64,000 nucleotides of DNA, from positions 3,030,602 through 3,094,601 of the forward strand of contig NZ_CH724156.1 in the NCBI RefSeq assembly GCF_000152625.1, in the 5' to 3' direction. Both the position numbers and the translations under genes were made by a program. The notes under the pieces are model-generated. The model saw only the letters and a list, made by a program, of their open reading frames with translations. It was not told the origin of the DNA and ran no database searches. Shown here piece after piece: positions 1-9,670 of the stretch. Numbering within the stretch: position 1 is the stretch's first letter; the number at the start of each line of letters is the position of its first letter. The stretch is from Roseovarius nubinhibens ISM (lineage in GTDB: Bacteria > Pseudomonadota > Alphaproteobacteria > Rhodobacterales > Rhodobacteraceae).

Positions 1-440
1 TTGCGACACCGGCCACCGTGTCGAGCCGGGCGTTTCAGCGCGAGCTGGCGTTTCGGGCGATCGGCGTCGATGTCGAGGCGCAGAGCTGTGGCGGGGTGGT
101 CGATGCTATCGAGGATGGCGATATGATCCTCGCCGAAGCGCTGGTGCGCAGCCATGTGGACGCGCTCAAACGCAAGATGCCCAATCCGCAGGCGGCGATC
201 CTCGGCTGCACGCATTACCCGCTCATGGAGGCGCAGTTTCAGGCGGCTCTGGGCGAGGATGTGGCGGTCTATTCGCAGCCCTCGCTGGTGGCCGATAGCC
301 TCGCGGATTACCTCGGACGGCGTCCCGATATGCGCGGCGCGGGCAAGGCCACGCGCTTTGTCACCACCGGGGATCCGGGCCGCGTGTCCGACCGGGCCAC
401 GCAGTTTTTGCGACGAGACATTCGGTTCGAGCCCGCCTGA
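1..440 (+). CDS. murI: Glutamate racemase, C-terminal part (gene cut by window edge)
   Basis: This enzyme interconverts L- and D-glutamate and supplies D-glutamate for peptidoglycan in the cytoplasm. The reading frame is open from base 3 and begins inside the conserved [12 protein letters not shown] stretch of the family. The LGCTHYPL motif (bases 204-227) carries the second catalytic cysteine and its histidine neighbour. The first catalytic cysteine and the N-terminal domain lie outside the window. It ends at TGA 438-440. The next gene, argC, starts 114 bases downstream and probably has its own promoter. The family assignment is secure. Confidence 0.9.
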   Translation, partial: ATPATVSSRAFQRELAFRAIGVDVEAQSCGGVVDAIEDGDMILAEALVRSHVDALKRKMPNPQAAILGCTHYPLMEAQFQAALGEDVAVYSQPSLVADSLADYLGRRPDMRGAGKATRFVTTGDPGRVSDRATQFLRRDIRFEPA

Positions 441-554
441 GCGGGGGCCGGGGCCCACAGGCCCTGCAATCAAGCCCTGCAACCAAGCGCCGCATTGAAG
501 CGGCGCGCGCAATCCAATACATCCATGTCACATTGAGACGAGGGAGGCCGTCAG

Positions 555-1583
555 ATGGCCCATAAAATCGCAATTCTCGGCGCATCCGGCTATACCGGGG
601 CCGAGCTCATCCGCCTGATCGCCACCCATCCCAATATGGAGATCGTGGCGCTTGGCGCGAATTCCAAGGCGGGGCAGAGCATGGCCTCGGTCTTTCCGCA
701 TCTGCGCCATCTGGCGCTGCCTGATCTGGTGACCATCGAAGAGATCGATTTCGCGGGCGTCGACCTGTGTTTCTGTGCGCTGCCGCATGCCACCTCGCAG
801 GAGGTGATCCGCGATCTGCCGAAGCATCTCAAGGTCGTCGATCTGAGCGCCGATTTCCGGCTGCGCGATCCGGCGGAATACAAGAAATGGTATGGCAATG
901 ATCATGCCGCGCTCGACTGTCAGAAAGAGGCGGTCTATGGGCTCACCGAGTTCTACCGCGACGAGATCGCCAGCGCGCGGCTGGTGGCCGGGACCGGCTG
1001 TAACGCGGCGACGGGGCAATATATCCTGCGGCCTCTGATCAGCGCCGGGGTGATTGATCTCGACGATATCATTCTCGACCTGAAATGCGCGGTGTCGGGG
1101 GCGGGGCGGTCGCTTAAGGAAAATCTTCTCCATGCCGAGCTCAGCGAGGGGTATAATGCCTATGCGGTGGGCGGCACCCATCGTCACCTTGGTGAGTTCG
1201 ATCAGGAGTTTTCGGCGCTGGCCGGGCGGCCGGTGCGGGTGCAGTTCACGCCGCATCTGATCCCCGCCAACCGCGGCATCCTTGCCACCAGCTATGTCAA
1301 AGGCGCGGCGCAGGCGGTGCATGAGACCCTGCAAAAGACCTATGCGGGCGAGCCGTTCATTCAGGTTTTGCCCTTTGGTGAGACGCCGTCGACGCATCAT
1401 GTGCGCGGCTCGAACTTTTGCCATATCGGGGTGACCGGGGACCGGATCGAAGGGCGGGCCATCGTGGTGGCGGCGCTCGACAACCTGACCAAGGGATCGA
1501 GCGGCCAGGCCTTGCAGAACGCCAACCTGATGCTGGGCGAGGCGGAGACCGAAGGGCTTATGTCCGTGCCGGTGTTTCCGTAA
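555..1583 (+). CDS. argC: N-acetyl-gamma-glutamyl-phosphate reductase
   Basis: ArgC reduces N-acetylglutamyl phosphate with NADPH to the semialdehyde, the third step of arginine synthesis, in the cytoplasm. The 342-residue protein has the N-terminal dinucleotide-binding loop [12 protein letters not shown] (residues 9-20). The catalytic cysteine is C149 in a GTGCNAATG context, a variant of the PGCYPT motif of many homologues. The C-terminal [12 protein letters not shown] block is also typical. A purine-rich GAGGGAGG lies just before the ATG. ccmE follows after 35 bases, so the two may be co-transcribed. Confidence 0.95.
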   Translation: MAHKIAILGASGYTGAELIRLIATHPNMEIVALGANSKAGQSMASVFPHLRHLALPDLVTIEEIDFAGVDLCFCALPHATSQEVIRDLPKHLKVVDLSADFRLRDPAEYKKWYGNDHAALDCQKEAVYGLTEFYRDEIASARLVAGTGCNAATGQYILRPLISAGVIDLDDIILDLKCAVSGAGRSLKENLLHAELSEGYNAYAVGGTHRHLGEFDQEFSALAGRPVRVQFTPHLIPANRGILATSYVKGAAQAVHETLQKTYAGEPFIQVLPFGETPSTHHVRGSNFCHIGVTGDRIEGRAIVVAALDNLTKGSSGQALQNANLMLGEAETEGLMSVPVFP

Positions 1584-1618
1584 GCTCATGTGATGAATGA
1601 AGAGCGCGGTATAGCGAT

Positions 1619-2068
1619 ATGAAAACCCTCAAGAAGAAGCGTCGCGTACAGATCGTGATCGTGGCCGTGGTGGCGCTTGCTGTGGCCTCGTCGCTCATCG
1701 GCTATGCGCTCAAGGATGGGATCAATTTCTTTCGCTCGCCGAGCGAGGTGATGGCCGAACCGCCCGCGCCGCATGAGGTGTTTCGCATCGGTGGGCTGGT
1801 CGAAGAAGACAGTCTCGAACGCGGACAGGGGGCTGTGATCCGGTTTCGCGTGACCGATGGCGGGGCCTCGGTGCCGGTCGTCTACGAAGGCGTTCTGCCC
1901 GATCTCTTCGAGGAGGGTCAGGGCATGGTCGGCACCGGCAGTTTCGACGGGCAGGTGTTCCGCGCCAGTGAAATCCTCGCCAAGCATGACGAGAGTTATA
2001 TGCCCAAGGAAGTGGTGGACGCGCTCAAGGAGCAGGGCGTCTATCAGGACCCTGCGAACGGTGGCTGA
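1619..2068 (+). CDS. ccmE: Cytochrome c maturation protein CcmE (haem chaperone)
   Basis: CcmE is a membrane-anchored periplasmic chaperone that binds haem covalently and hands it to the CcmF/CcmH ligase. The 149-residue product starts with a basic tail and one membrane segment (about residues 10-31). A small beta-barrel domain follows. The covalent haem histidine is H123 in the motif HDESY. Family length is usual. It lies between argC and the endolysin/holin pair, with ccmF and ccmH beyond, so the ccm genes are interrupted by lysis genes. ccmABCDG are not in this window. Confidence 0.95.
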   Translation: MKTLKKKRRVQIVIVAVVALAVASSLIGYALKDGINFFRSPSEVMAEPPAPHEVFRIGGLVEEDSLERGQGAVIRFRVTDGGASVPVVYEGVLPDLFEEGQGMVGTGSFDGQVFRASEILAKHDESYMPKEVVDALKEQGVYQDPANGG

Positions 2069-2127
2069 GCGCGATCTTAACCTCTGAGACATGAGGATGG
2101 GGCGTCACCTGAACAGGAGTGCGCCCC

Positions 2128-2739
2128 ATGCAAGATGTCGCCAGTCTGGCCCGCGAAATCATCGCCCGGGAGGGCGGCTTTGTGAACGACCCGGATGATC
2201 CCGGGGGCGCCACGAACCATGGGGTGACCGTCGGCACGCTGCGAAGGCTCGGGATTGACCTGACGGGCGATGGCGCGGTGGATGTGGCGGATGTGCGGGC
2301 GTTGAGCCAGGCCGACGCCGAAGCGATTTTCCTGCGTGACTATTTTGAGCGACCGGGGATTGACCGGCTGCCCGAACCGCTGCGTCCGAGTGTGTTCGAC
2401 ATGTATGTGAACGCGGGCGCGAATGCGGTGAAGATCCTGCAGCGGCTCTTGCGGCAGATGGGGCATGATGTGGTGGTGGACGGGGTCATCGGCCCGCAGA
2501 CCGAAGCGGCGGCGCAGGCCGCTGCGGGTGCTGCGCCGCGCCATCTGGTCGATGCCTATGGGATCGCGCGGCGGAACTATTACTTTCGCCTGGGCGATCT
2601 GCGCCCGGCGAGCCGCAAATACGCAAGAACGCGGCGCGGCGGTAAGGGCGGCTGGATCAGGCGGGCGGAAGAGTTCATCTCGCCGCGCTATCACCTGAGC
2701 ATGTCGGAATTTCAGGAAAGGGTGGCAAAATGGGGCTGA
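2128..2739 (+). CDS. GTA-type endolysin (N-acetylmuramidase, glycosyl hydrolase 108 family)
   Basis: This is a predicted peptidoglycan hydrolase of the GH108 family with a C-terminal peptidoglycan-binding domain. The N-terminus holds the family signature, with the likely catalytic glutamate E15 in REGGFVNDP followed by GGATNHGVT. The second half (VFDMYVNAG, then DGVIGPQT) fits the PG_binding_3 domain. There is no signal peptide, so export would need the holin encoded next. I chose ATG 2128 because AGGAG ends eight bases upstream; an in-frame GTG at 2119 overlaps that ribosome site. It overlaps the holin gene by 10 bases. The pair resembles the lysis cassette of the Rhodobacter gene transfer agent. 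Confidence 0.85.
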   Translation: MQDVASLAREIIAREGGFVNDPDDPGGATNHGVTVGTLRRLGIDLTGDGAVDVADVRALSQADAEAIFLRDYFERPGIDRLPEPLRPSVFDMYVNAGANAVKILQRLLRQMGHDVVVDGVIGPQTEAAAQAAAGAAPRHLVDAYGIARRNYYFRLGDLRPASRKYARTRRGGKGGWIRRAEEFISPRYHLSMSEFQERVAKWG

Positions 2740-3332
2740 TGGCAGAGATCCTCCGGCTGATTTTCGGCAATGGCCGCAATGTCGTCGCCGAAACCGCAGA
2801 GGTGTTTCGCGAGAACGCCGAGGCCGGATCCTTGCGCGAGGCGAGCCTGCGGGCCGCCGCGCTTGAGCAATTCGGCGCCGAGTTCGCCCATCCGGAGCGC
2901 AGCCGGTTTGATCGGGTGATGGATGGGCTCAACCGGGTGCCGCGCCCCGCCATGGCGCTCGGGACTCTGGGGCTGTTCATTGCGGCGATGGTGGACCCGC
3001 TGTGGTTCGCGGCGCGGATGCAGGGGATCGCCCTCGTGCCAGAGCCTTTGTGGTGGCTCTTGGGGGTGATCGTGTCCTTTTACTTCGGGGCGCGTCACCA
3101 GCAAAAAACACAAGAGTTTCAACGTGCCCTCAGCGCCACCATGGCCCGCGCGCCAGGCGTGGTGCAGCGGATCGAATACCTGCAATCCGGGCGGGCCGAG
3201 AAGCCGGGGCAGGCGGCGGCGGCGCATGATGCAGAAGTTGCCCTCGAGGCGGTGCGGCCCGAGGATAATCCAGCGCTCGAAGCGTGGCGGCGCACGGCAC
3301 ATCACGGGCCGCGGCAGGGGCGCGAGCGGTGA
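2730..3332 (+). CDS. Holin of the GTA 3TM family
   Basis: This 200-residue membrane protein is best matched to the GTA_holin_3TM family, which makes inner-membrane holes that let the endolysin reach the cell wall. Hydrophobic segments are visible around residues 74-92 (MALGTLGLFIAAMVDPLWF) and 105-120 (LWWLLGVIVSFYFGA). The N-terminal part is amphipathic and the C-terminal tail is charged. The start codon lies inside the endolysin gene, so the two are probably translationally coupled. The next gene is ccmF, which reads the same way. Family assignment rests on pattern and context. Confidence 0.75.
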   Translation: MGLMAEILRLIFGNGRNVVAETAEVFRENAEAGSLREASLRAAALEQFGAEFAHPERSRFDRVMDGLNRVPRPAMALGTLGLFIAAMVDPLWFAARMQGIALVPEPLWWLLGVIVSFYFGARHQQKTQEFQRALSATMARAPGVVQRIEYLQSGRAEKPGQAAAAHDAEVALEAVRPEDNPALEAWRRTAHHGPRQGRER

Positions 3333-3410
3333 TACACCCTGCGACAAAGTGATCGGCGTGGCGCTGCGAATCCCGTGGCCCCGCCGTTTCACGCGGCATA
3401 TACTGCGCCT

Positions 3411-5384
3411 ATGATTACAGAATTCGGCCACTTCGCCCTGATCCTCGCCTTTTGCATTGCCCTTGTTCAGGCCATCGTGCCGCTTGTCGGCGCGGCCAAG
3501 CGCTGGCCCGGCTGGATGGCCGTGGCAATCCCGGCGGCACAGGCGCAATTCCTGCTGATCACGCTGTCCTTTGCGGCGCTCACCTATGCCTTTGTGGTGT
3601 CGGATTTCTCGCTGCGTCTGGTGGTGCTCAACAGCCATACGGACAAGCCGCTCATCTACAAAATCAGCGGTGTCTGGGGCAATCACGAAGGCTCGATGCT
3701 GCTTTGGGTGCTGATCGTGGCGCTTTTCGGCGCGACGGTGGCGTGGTTTGGCACGGCCCTGCCGCCGAGCCTACGGGCGCGGGTGCTCGCGGTGCAGGCG
3801 ATGATCGGCGCGGCCTTCATGGCGTTTCTTCTTTGGACATCGAACCCGTTCCTGCGGCTCGCCGTGCCGCCGATGAATGGCGAAGACCTCAATCCGCTGT
3901 TGCAGGATCCGGGCCTCGCGTTCCATCCGCCGTTTCTCTACCTTGGCTATGTCGGTCTCTCGATGACCTTCTCCTTTGCGCTGGCAGCGCTGATCGAGGG
4001 CCGGGTCGATGCGGCCTGGGGCCGGTGGGTGCGGCCCTATACGCTGGCGGCCTGGGTGTTCCTGACCATCGGTATCGCGCTCGGGTCCTGGTGGGCCTAT
4101 TACGAGCTCGGCTGGGGCGGGTTCTGGTTCTGGGACCCGGTGGAAAACGCGAGCTTTATGCCGTGGCTTTTGTCGGTGGCCTTGCTCCATTCGGCCATCG
4201 TGGTGGAGAAACGCGAGAGCCTGAAAAGCTGGACCATCCTTCTGGCGATCCTTGGCTTTGGCTTCTCGCTCATCGGGACGTTTATCACGCGGTCCGGCCT
4301 GCTCACCTCGGTGCATGCCTTTGCCAATGACCCAGAGCGCGGGATGGTTCTGTTGCTCATCCTGGCGGTGTTCATGATGGCGGGGCTCATTCTCTTTGTG
4401 GTGCGGGCGGGGACGATGCAGGCGCGGGGCGTCTTTGGTCTCGGGTCGCGGGAGACGATGTTGGTGATCAACAATGTGCTCTTGGCGGTGGCGGCCTTTA
4501 TCGTCTTTGTGGGCACGCTCTGGCCCTTGGTGGCCGAGATGTTTTTTGACCGCAAGCTCACCGTTGGGGCGCCGTTTTTCGACACGGCCTTTACACCCTT
4601 CATGGTGGTGCTCGGGATTATCCTGCCGGTGGGCGCGATGCTGCCGTGGAAGCGCGGCAAGATCGGCAGCGTGATGCGCAGCCTGATGCCCGCGTTCCTT
4701 TTGGCGCTGGCGGTGGCGGCGCTCATCTATGCGATGCAAAGCGGCAAGAGCGCGCTGGCGCCGGTGGGGATGTTCCTCGGCACGTGGCTCGTGGCCGGAG
4801 CCTTGGTCGATCTCTGGGGGCGCACCGGGCGGCAGGGCTGGCAGCAGCGGCTGGGCCGGATGCGCCGTTTGCCGCGGGCCGATTGGGGCAAGGCGGTGGC
4901 CCATGCCGGGATGGGCGTGACCATGGCCGGGATTGCCGGGCTGATGGCTTGGGAATCCGAGGATATTCGCGTGGCGCAAGTGGGCGACCGGTTCGAGGTG
5001 TCGGGCTATACAATCTGGTTGCGCGCGGTGAATGAGGTGCCGGGGCCAAATTACCGTGCGACACGGGCCGAGGTTGCGCTGTCTCGCGGCAGCGAGAGCA
5101 TCGGCACGGTATTCCCGGAAAAACGCATCTATCCGGTGGCAGGGATGCCGACCACGGAGGCCGGGATCGACAACGGGTTCCTGCGCGATCTCTACGTGGT
5201 GATCGGTGACAAGCAGGAGGGCGGCGGCTGGGCCGTGCGCACCTATGTCAAACCGTTGGCGAACTGGATCTGGGGCGGGGCGATCCTGATGGCGCTCGGC
5301 GGGTTCCTGTCGCTGAGCGACCGGCGGCATCGGGTGGCCGCGGGGGCACGCAAGAGCGTGGCAGGCGGGGTGCCTGCGGAATGA
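3411..5384 (+). CDS. ccmF: Haem lyase CcmF/NrfE family subunit
   Basis: CcmF is the multi-pass membrane core of the cytochrome c haem ligase. It receives haem from CcmE and works with CcmH. The 657-residue protein begins MITEFGHFALILA, the usual family start. I preferred ATG 3411 to the upstream in-frame GTG at 3375 for that reason. The tryptophan-rich WWD motif WGGFWFWDPVENASF is plain at 4114-4158. Many hydrophobic segments fill the protein. It overlaps ccmH by four bases (ATGA), which implies translational coupling. Confidence 0.95.
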   Translation: MITEFGHFALILAFCIALVQAIVPLVGAAKRWPGWMAVAIPAAQAQFLLITLSFAALTYAFVVSDFSLRLVVLNSHTDKPLIYKISGVWGNHEGSMLLWVLIVALFGATVAWFGTALPPSLRARVLAVQAMIGAAFMAFLLWTSNPFLRLAVPPMNGEDLNPLLQDPGLAFHPPFLYLGYVGLSMTFSFALAALIEGRVDAAWGRWVRPYTLAAWVFLTIGIALGSWWAYYELGWGGFWFWDPVENASFMPWLLSVALLHSAIVVEKRESLKSWTILLAILGFGFSLIGTFITRSGLLTSVHAFANDPERGMVLLLILAVFMMAGLILFVVRAGTMQARGVFGLGSRETMLVINNVLLAVAAFIVFVGTLWPLVAEMFFDRKLTVGAPFFDTAFTPFMVVLGIILPVGAMLPWKRGKIGSVMRSLMPAFLLALAVAALIYAMQSGKSALAPVGMFLGTWLVAGALVDLWGRTGRQGWQQRLGRMRRLPRADWGKAVAHAGMGVTMAGIAGLMAWESEDIRVAQVGDRFEVSGYTIWLRAVNEVPGPNYRATRAEVALSRGSESIGTVFPEKRIYPVAGMPTTEAGIDNGFLRDLYVVIGDKQEGGGWAVRTYVKPLANWIWGGAILMALGGFLSLSDRRHRVAAGARKSVAGGVPAE

Positions 5385-5836
5385 AGCGGCTCGTGTTGAT
5401 CCTGATGCTGATGGCGGCGCCGCTCTGGGCGGTGGAGCCGGATGAGGTTCTCGATGATCCGGCGCTCGAGACGCGGGCGCGGGAGATTTCCTCTGGGCTG
5501 CGCTGTCTCGTCTGTCGCAACGAGAGCATCGACGAGAGCAACGCGAGCCTTGCGCGCGATCTGCGCCTTTTGGTGCGCGAACGGCTTGTGGCCGGGGATA
5601 GCGACAGGGAGGTGGTCGATTTCATCGTCGATCGCTATGGCGAATATGTGCTGCTCGAGCCGCGCAAGGATGGGGCGAACCTGCTCTTGTGGTGGGCCGG
5701 GCCGGGGATGTTGATCCTCGCGGCGCTGGTTGCGGCGCTCTATGTGCGCGGCCAGCGGGTGCAGCCCGGATCGGAGCCAGAGGCGCTCAGCGCAGATGAG
5801 GCGCGGCGTCTCGACGAGGTCATGAAGGACGAGTGA
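5381..5836 (+). CDS. ccmH: Cytochrome c-type biogenesis protein CcmH (CcmL/CycL type)
   Basis: CcmH is a membrane-anchored thiol reductant that keeps apocytochrome CXXCH cysteines reduced for haem attachment. The product has 151 residues with a signal peptide (KRLVLILMLMAAPLWA). The redox pair sits in LRCLVCRNESI (about residues 42-52), and a C-terminal membrane segment (LLLWWAGPGMLILAALVAALYV) follows. This is the short one-domain form, so a separate CcmI is expected elsewhere. It overlaps ccmF by four bases. Confidence 0.93.
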   Translation: MKRLVLILMLMAAPLWAVEPDEVLDDPALETRAREISSGLRCLVCRNESIDESNASLARDLRLLVRERLVAGDSDREVVDFIVDRYGEYVLLEPRKDGANLLLWWAGPGMLILAALVAALYVRGQRVQPGSEPEALSADEARRLDEVMKDE

Positions 5837-5909
5837 CGCGCGGTCCGGCTTTTCCAACGGGGCGGGGCAGGGTAGAGCTGGTCAAGCTTTGAGGGAGAGA
5901 GGGCCGCAG

Positions 5910-6689
5910 ATGCGCGACTATAAGACCATCACCTATACCGTAACCGATGATGTGGCGGTGATCGCCCTGAACCGGCCAGACCGGATGAACGCGCTCAATT
6001 CCGCGATGCGGATCGAGATCACCGACGCCATGGGCCATGCCGGTCGCGAGGCGCGGGTGGTGGTGCTCACCGGCAATGGCAAGGCGTTTTGCTCAGGCCA
6101 AGATCTGAGCGATGGCGGCAACGCGGCCAATCTCGATCTCGAACGGGTGTTGCGCGAGGAATATGTGCCGATGCTGCATGCCATCGGCACTTGCCCGGTG
6201 CCGACGATCAGCGCGGTCAACGGGCCGGCGGCCGGGGCCGGGGCCAATCTGGCACTTGCGGCGGACGTGGTGATTGCCTCGGAAAAAGCCTATTTTCTGC
6301 AGGCCTTTACCCGGATCGGCCTGATCCCCGATGCGGGCGGCACCTATTGGCTGCCGCGCCAGATGGGGGCGGCCAAGGCGATGGGCGCGGCGCTTTTTGC
6401 CGAGCCGATCAGCGCCGAACAGGCGAGCGCCTGGGGGATGATCTGGGAAGCGGTGCCGGAGGAGGCGTTTGCGGACCATTGGGCCGCCCGGGCCGCCAGT
6501 CTCGCCAAGGGGCCGACCGAGGCCTATCGCCATCTGAAAACCGCCATTCGCGGCGCCTGGGATCACGATCTCGAGGGTCAGCTCGAGCTCGAAGCGCGGC
6601 TTCAGGGGGAATGCGGCAAGACGCGTGATTTCAAGGAAGGCGTGATGGCCTTTCTCGAAAAGCGTCCGGCGGAATACGAGGGACGCTAG
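5910..6689 (+). CDS. Enoyl-CoA hydratase/isomerase family protein (PaaG-like)
   Basis: This is a crotonase-fold enzyme of 259 residues. Oxyanion-hole motifs are visible: CSGQDLSDGG near residue 61 and AVNGPAAGAGANLA near residue 103. The later IGLIPDAGGTYWLPR block resembles PaaG, the ring-opening oxepin-CoA isomerase, and related hydratases. Which CoA ester it uses cannot be told from sequence. ATG 5910 follows a GAGGGAGAG ribosome site; an upstream in-frame TTG at 5889 is less likely. It ends before a strong bidirectional terminator shared with gltA. Confidence 0.85.
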   Translation: MRDYKTITYTVTDDVAVIALNRPDRMNALNSAMRIEITDAMGHAGREARVVVLTGNGKAFCSGQDLSDGGNAANLDLERVLREEYVPMLHAIGTCPVPTISAVNGPAAGAGANLALAADVVIASEKAYFLQAFTRIGLIPDAGGTYWLPRQMGAAKAMGAALFAEPISAEQASAWGMIWEAVPEEAFADHWAARAASLAKGPTEAYRHLKTAIRGAWDHDLEGQLELEARLQGECGKTRDFKEGVMAFLEKRPAEYEGR

Positions 6690-6690
6690 G

Positions 6691-6730
6691 AGTTTCGCCT
6701 TCGGCGAGGATATTTGACGCCAGAAGAAGC
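6691..6730. repeat. Short intergenic hairpin element of Rhodobacteraceae type
   Basis: A small hairpin TCGCC-TTC-GGCGA (6695-6707) is followed by GGATATTTGACGCCAGAAGAAG. Many Rhodobacteraceae genomes carry a very similar hairpin plus ATATTTG tail between genes. I recognise it from memory and see only one copy in this window. It may act as an RNA 3' end or processing site. Confidence 0.4.
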
Positions 6731-6747
6731 GGATTTGAGGTTAAAAG

Positions 6748-6783
6748 AAAACCGCCCCGGAGGTGTCTCCGGGGCGGTTTTTT
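6748..6783. terminator. Bidirectional intrinsic terminator between the hydratase gene and gltA
   Basis: A 15-base stem AAAACCGCCCCGGAG pairs with CTCCGGGGCGGTTTT across a GTGT loop. A run of T follows on the plus strand, and the A-run supplies T residues on the minus strand. It can end transcripts from both convergent genes. Confidence 0.9.
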
Positions 6784-6786
6784 AGT

Positions 6787-8082
6787 TCAGCGGTTTTCCA
6801 TGTCCACGTAGTCGCGGAAGGTCTCGCCCTGATAGAGCTGACGCGGGCGGCCGATCTTGAGCTGTGGATCGGCGATCATTTCCTTCCACTGCGAAATCCA
6901 GCCGACAGTGCGCGACAGCGCGAAGATCGGGGTGAACATCGAGGTCGGGAAGCCCATCGCCTCGAGAATGATGCCCGAGTAGAAATCGACGTTCGGGAAG
7001 AGTTTCTTTTCGGCGAAATAGGGATCGGCCAGCGCCTGTTTCTCGAGTTCCTTGGCAACCTGAAGCGTCGGGTTGTCCTCGACGCCGAGCAGGTCGAGCA
7101 CCTCGTCGGCGCTTTGCTTCATCACTTTGGCGCGGGGGTCAAAGTTCTTGTAGACGCGGTGGCCAAAGCCCATCAGGCGGAACGGGTCGTCCTTGTCCTT
7201 GGCGCGGGCGATGAATTCGGGGATGCGGTCGACGCTGCCAATCTCGCGCAGCATTTCGAGGCAGGCCTGGTTGGCGCCGCCATGGGCCGGGCCCCAGAGG
7301 CAGGCGATGCCCGCTGCGATACAGGCGAAGGGGTTGGCACCCGAAGACGAGGCCAGACGCACGGTCGAGGTCGAGGCGTTTTGTTCGTGATCGGCATGCA
7401 GGGTGAAGATCCGGTCCATCGCGCGGCTCAGGATCGGGTTGACCTCGTAATCCTCGGCCGGCACCGCAAAGCACATGCGCAGGAAGTTCGAGGCGTAATC
7501 GACATCGTTGCGCGGGTACACGAAGGGCTGGCCGATGGTGTATTTATAGGCCATGGCGGCGATGGTCGGCATTTTGGCGATCATCCGGATCGACGCCACT
7601 TCGCGCTGCCACGGGTCGTTGATGTCGGTGCTGTCATGGTAGAAGGCCGACAGCGCCCCGACCACGCCCACCATGATCGCCATCGGATGCGCATCCCGGC
7701 GGAAGCCGCGGAAGAGGAAATGCATCTGTTCATGCAGCATCGTGTGATTGGTCACGCGGCTCTCGAAATCTTCGAGCTGGGCCGTCGAGGGCAGTTCGCC
7801 GTAGAGCAGCAGGTAGCAGACCTCGAGATAATGCGACTTCTCGGCCAGCTGATCGATCGGATAGCCGCGGTGCAACAGCTCGCCCTTGCCGCCATCGATA
7901 TAGGTGATGGTGCTGTCGCAGCTCGCCGTCGAGGTAAAGCCCGGGTCATAGGTGAACACACCCGCCTGACCATAGAGCTTGCGGATGTCGATGACATCGG
8001 GGCCGGCAGTGGGCGTAAAGACCGGCAACTCATAGGTTTTGCCGTCGATTTCAAGCTTCGCGGTCTTTCCAGGTTCTGCCAT
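6787..8082 (-). CDS. gltA: Citrate synthase (type II, hexameric family)
   Basis: GltA condenses oxaloacetate and acetyl-CoA to citrate, the entry step of the TCA cycle. The 431-residue product has the usual length. Catalytic-site blocks are visible: [16 protein letters not shown] with the oxaloacetate histidine and arginine, and [10 protein letters not shown] with the catalytic aspartate. An ATG at 8088 also fits, but GGAGGA lies directly against it and is spaced seven bases from the ATG at 8082, which I chose. It is transcribed away from gltX, 101 bases downstream of it on the same strand. Confidence 0.96.
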   Translation of the reverse strand: MAEPGKTAKLEIDGKTYELPVFTPTAGPDVIDIRKLYGQAGVFTYDPGFTSTASCDSTITYIDGGKGELLHRGYPIDQLAEKSHYLEVCYLLLYGELPSTAQLEDFESRVTNHTMLHEQMHFLFRGFRRDAHPMAIMVGVVGALSAFYHDSTDINDPWQREVASIRMIAKMPTIAAMAYKYTIGQPFVYPRNDVDYASNFLRMCFAVPAEDYEVNPILSRAMDRIFTLHADHEQNASTSTVRLASSSGANPFACIAAGIACLWGPAHGGANQACLEMLREIGSVDRIPEFIARAKDKDDPFRLMGFGHRVYKNFDPRAKVMKQSADEVLDLLGVEDNPTLQVAKELEKQALADPYFAEKKLFPNVDFYSGIILEAMGFPTSMFTPIFALSRTVGWISQWKEMIADPQLKIGRPRQLYQGETFRDYVDMENR

Positions 8083-8183
8083 CTTCATTCCTCCAGTTGT
8101 CTCGGGGCGCGCCCGGTCTCTCCGGGGCGCATGCTGCGCGGCGGGAGCGTTTCCCGCAAGAGATTCGGCGTGTCTACGCGTAA

Positions 8184-9590
8184 CTACGCATCGCCAGACG
8201 CATCAGACAGCCGAGCGAGGGTTTCCTCTCGCCCCAGAACCAGCATCATATCGAAAACGCTGGGCGTCGCGGTGCGACCTGCCAAGGCAGCCCGAAGCGG
8301 GCCCGCCAGCTTGCCAAATTTCATGTCTTTGCTTTCAGCGAACGCTTGGGCCAAAGCCTCGATCGCCTCGCGAGACCACGTAGCATTTTGCAACTGCGGC
8401 GTCAATTCGCTTAGTATACCACGGGATACAGTATCGAGCTGAGCGGCGGCTTTTTCCTCGATGTCGATGGGGCGTTCGGCCAGCGCAAAATGCGCTTTTT
8501 CAAGGAGTTCCGGGTAGGTTTTGGCCCGTTCCTTGAGCTGCGGCATGGCCGCCTGTAGCCGGCTCAATTTTACGTCACTCAACGTGACCTTGTCTTGCGC
8601 CACCGCAAATGCCGTGACGTCATGCAGCAGTGCAGCATCGTCGGTGATGGCGATATGCTGACCGCAGATGTTTTCGAGCTTTTTAAAGTCGAACCGGGCC
8701 GGCGATTTGCCGATTCCTTTGAGGTCGAACCACTCTTGCGCCTGGGCGTCGGTGAAGAATTCATCGTCGCCATGGCTCCAGCCGAGGCGCGCCAGATAGT
8801 TGCGCATGCCGGCAGCCGGGTAGCCCATATCGCGATACTCCTCGACGCCGAGCGCGCCGTGGCGTTTCGAGAGTTTCTTGCCATCGGGCCCGTGGATGAG
8901 CGGGATATGGGCATAGGTGGGCAGCGGCCATCCCATCGCCTCATAGATCATCATTTGCCGCGCGGCGTTGTTGAGATGGTCGTCGCCCCGGATCACATGG
9001 GTCACGCCCATGTCATGGTCGTCGACGGCGACCGCGAGCATATAGACCGGCGTCCCGTCCGAGCGCAGCAGCACCATATCGTCGAGCTGATCGTTGCGGA
9101 TGGTGACATCGCCCTGCACCTCGTCACGGATGGTGGTCGCGCCGTCGCGCGGGGCCTTGATGCGCACCACATAGGGCGCATCCGGGTGGCTCGCGGGATC
9201 GGCGTCGCGCCACGGGCTTTGATACAGGGTCGAACGGCCTTCGGCGCGGGCCGCGTCGCGGAAGGCCTGGATCTCGTCCTGGCTGGCAAAGCATTTATAG
9301 GCCTTGCCCTCGGCCAGAAGTTGATGCGCGACCTCGGCGTGACGCGGGGCGCGGTCAAACTGGCTGATCACCTCGCCATCATGATCGAGCCCGAGCCAGG
9401 CCATGCCGTCGAGAATGGCCTGGGTCGCCTCGGGGGTCGAGCGGGCGCGGTCGGTGTCTTCGATGCGCAACAGGAACTTGCCGCCGCGACCGCGCGCATA
9501 GAGCCAGTTGAAGAGCGCGGTGCGCGCCCCGCCGATGTGGAGATAGCCGGTGGGAGAGGGCGCGAAACGGGTGACTACGGCGTCGGTCAT
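8184..9590 (-). CDS. gltX: Glutamate--tRNA ligase
   Basis: This class I aminoacyl-tRNA synthetase charges tRNA-Glu. The 468-residue protein carries the HIGH-type motif in [17 protein letters not shown] and the KMSKS-type motif as KKLSKRHG. I chose the start [15 protein letters not shown] at 9590, preceded by AAAGG; an in-frame start 36 bases upstream adds a non-family tail. Many alphaproteobacteria have two GltX proteins, one of which may glutamylate tRNA-Gln; the sequence does not show which one this is. It diverges from comEC. Confidence 0.95.
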   Translation of the reverse strand: MTDAVVTRFAPSPTGYLHIGGARTALFNWLYARGRGGKFLLRIEDTDRARSTPEATQAILDGMAWLGLDHDGEVISQFDRAPRHAEVAHQLLAEGKAYKCFASQDEIQAFRDAARAEGRSTLYQSPWRDADPASHPDAPYVVRIKAPRDGATTIRDEVQGDVTIRNDQLDDMVLLRSDGTPVYMLAVAVDDHDMGVTHVIRGDDHLNNAARQMMIYEAMGWPLPTYAHIPLIHGPDGKKLSKRHGALGVEEYRDMGYPAAGMRNYLARLGWSHGDDEFFTDAQAQEWFDLKGIGKSPARFDFKKLENICGQHIAITDDAALLHDVTAFAVAQDKVTLSDVKLSRLQAAMPQLKERAKTYPELLEKAHFALAERPIDIEEKAAAQLDTVSRGILSELTPQLQNATWSREAIEALAQAFAESKDMKFGKLAGPLRAALAGRTATPSVFDMMLVLGREETLARLSDASGDA

Positions 9591-9670
9591 GAGAGCCTTT
9601 AACCTTTCGGTAACGATGTGGGGCATAGGTTTGGCGTCTGTCTATCGGGCCGCTGGCAAGGAGACAAGCA

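Noticed and set aside
528..1589. Long open frame on the minus strand opposite argC
   Set aside because: It mirrors argC, is rich in Arg/His/Pro as expected for the reverse strand of high-G+C genes, and shows no family motif. The same applies to the long reverse frames opposite ccmF, comEC, nrdJ, the hydroxylase and alaS.
2128..3332. Prophage remnant
   Set aside because: Only endolysin and holin are present, with no integrase, structural, packaging or regulatory phage genes. A GTA-type lysis pair fits better.
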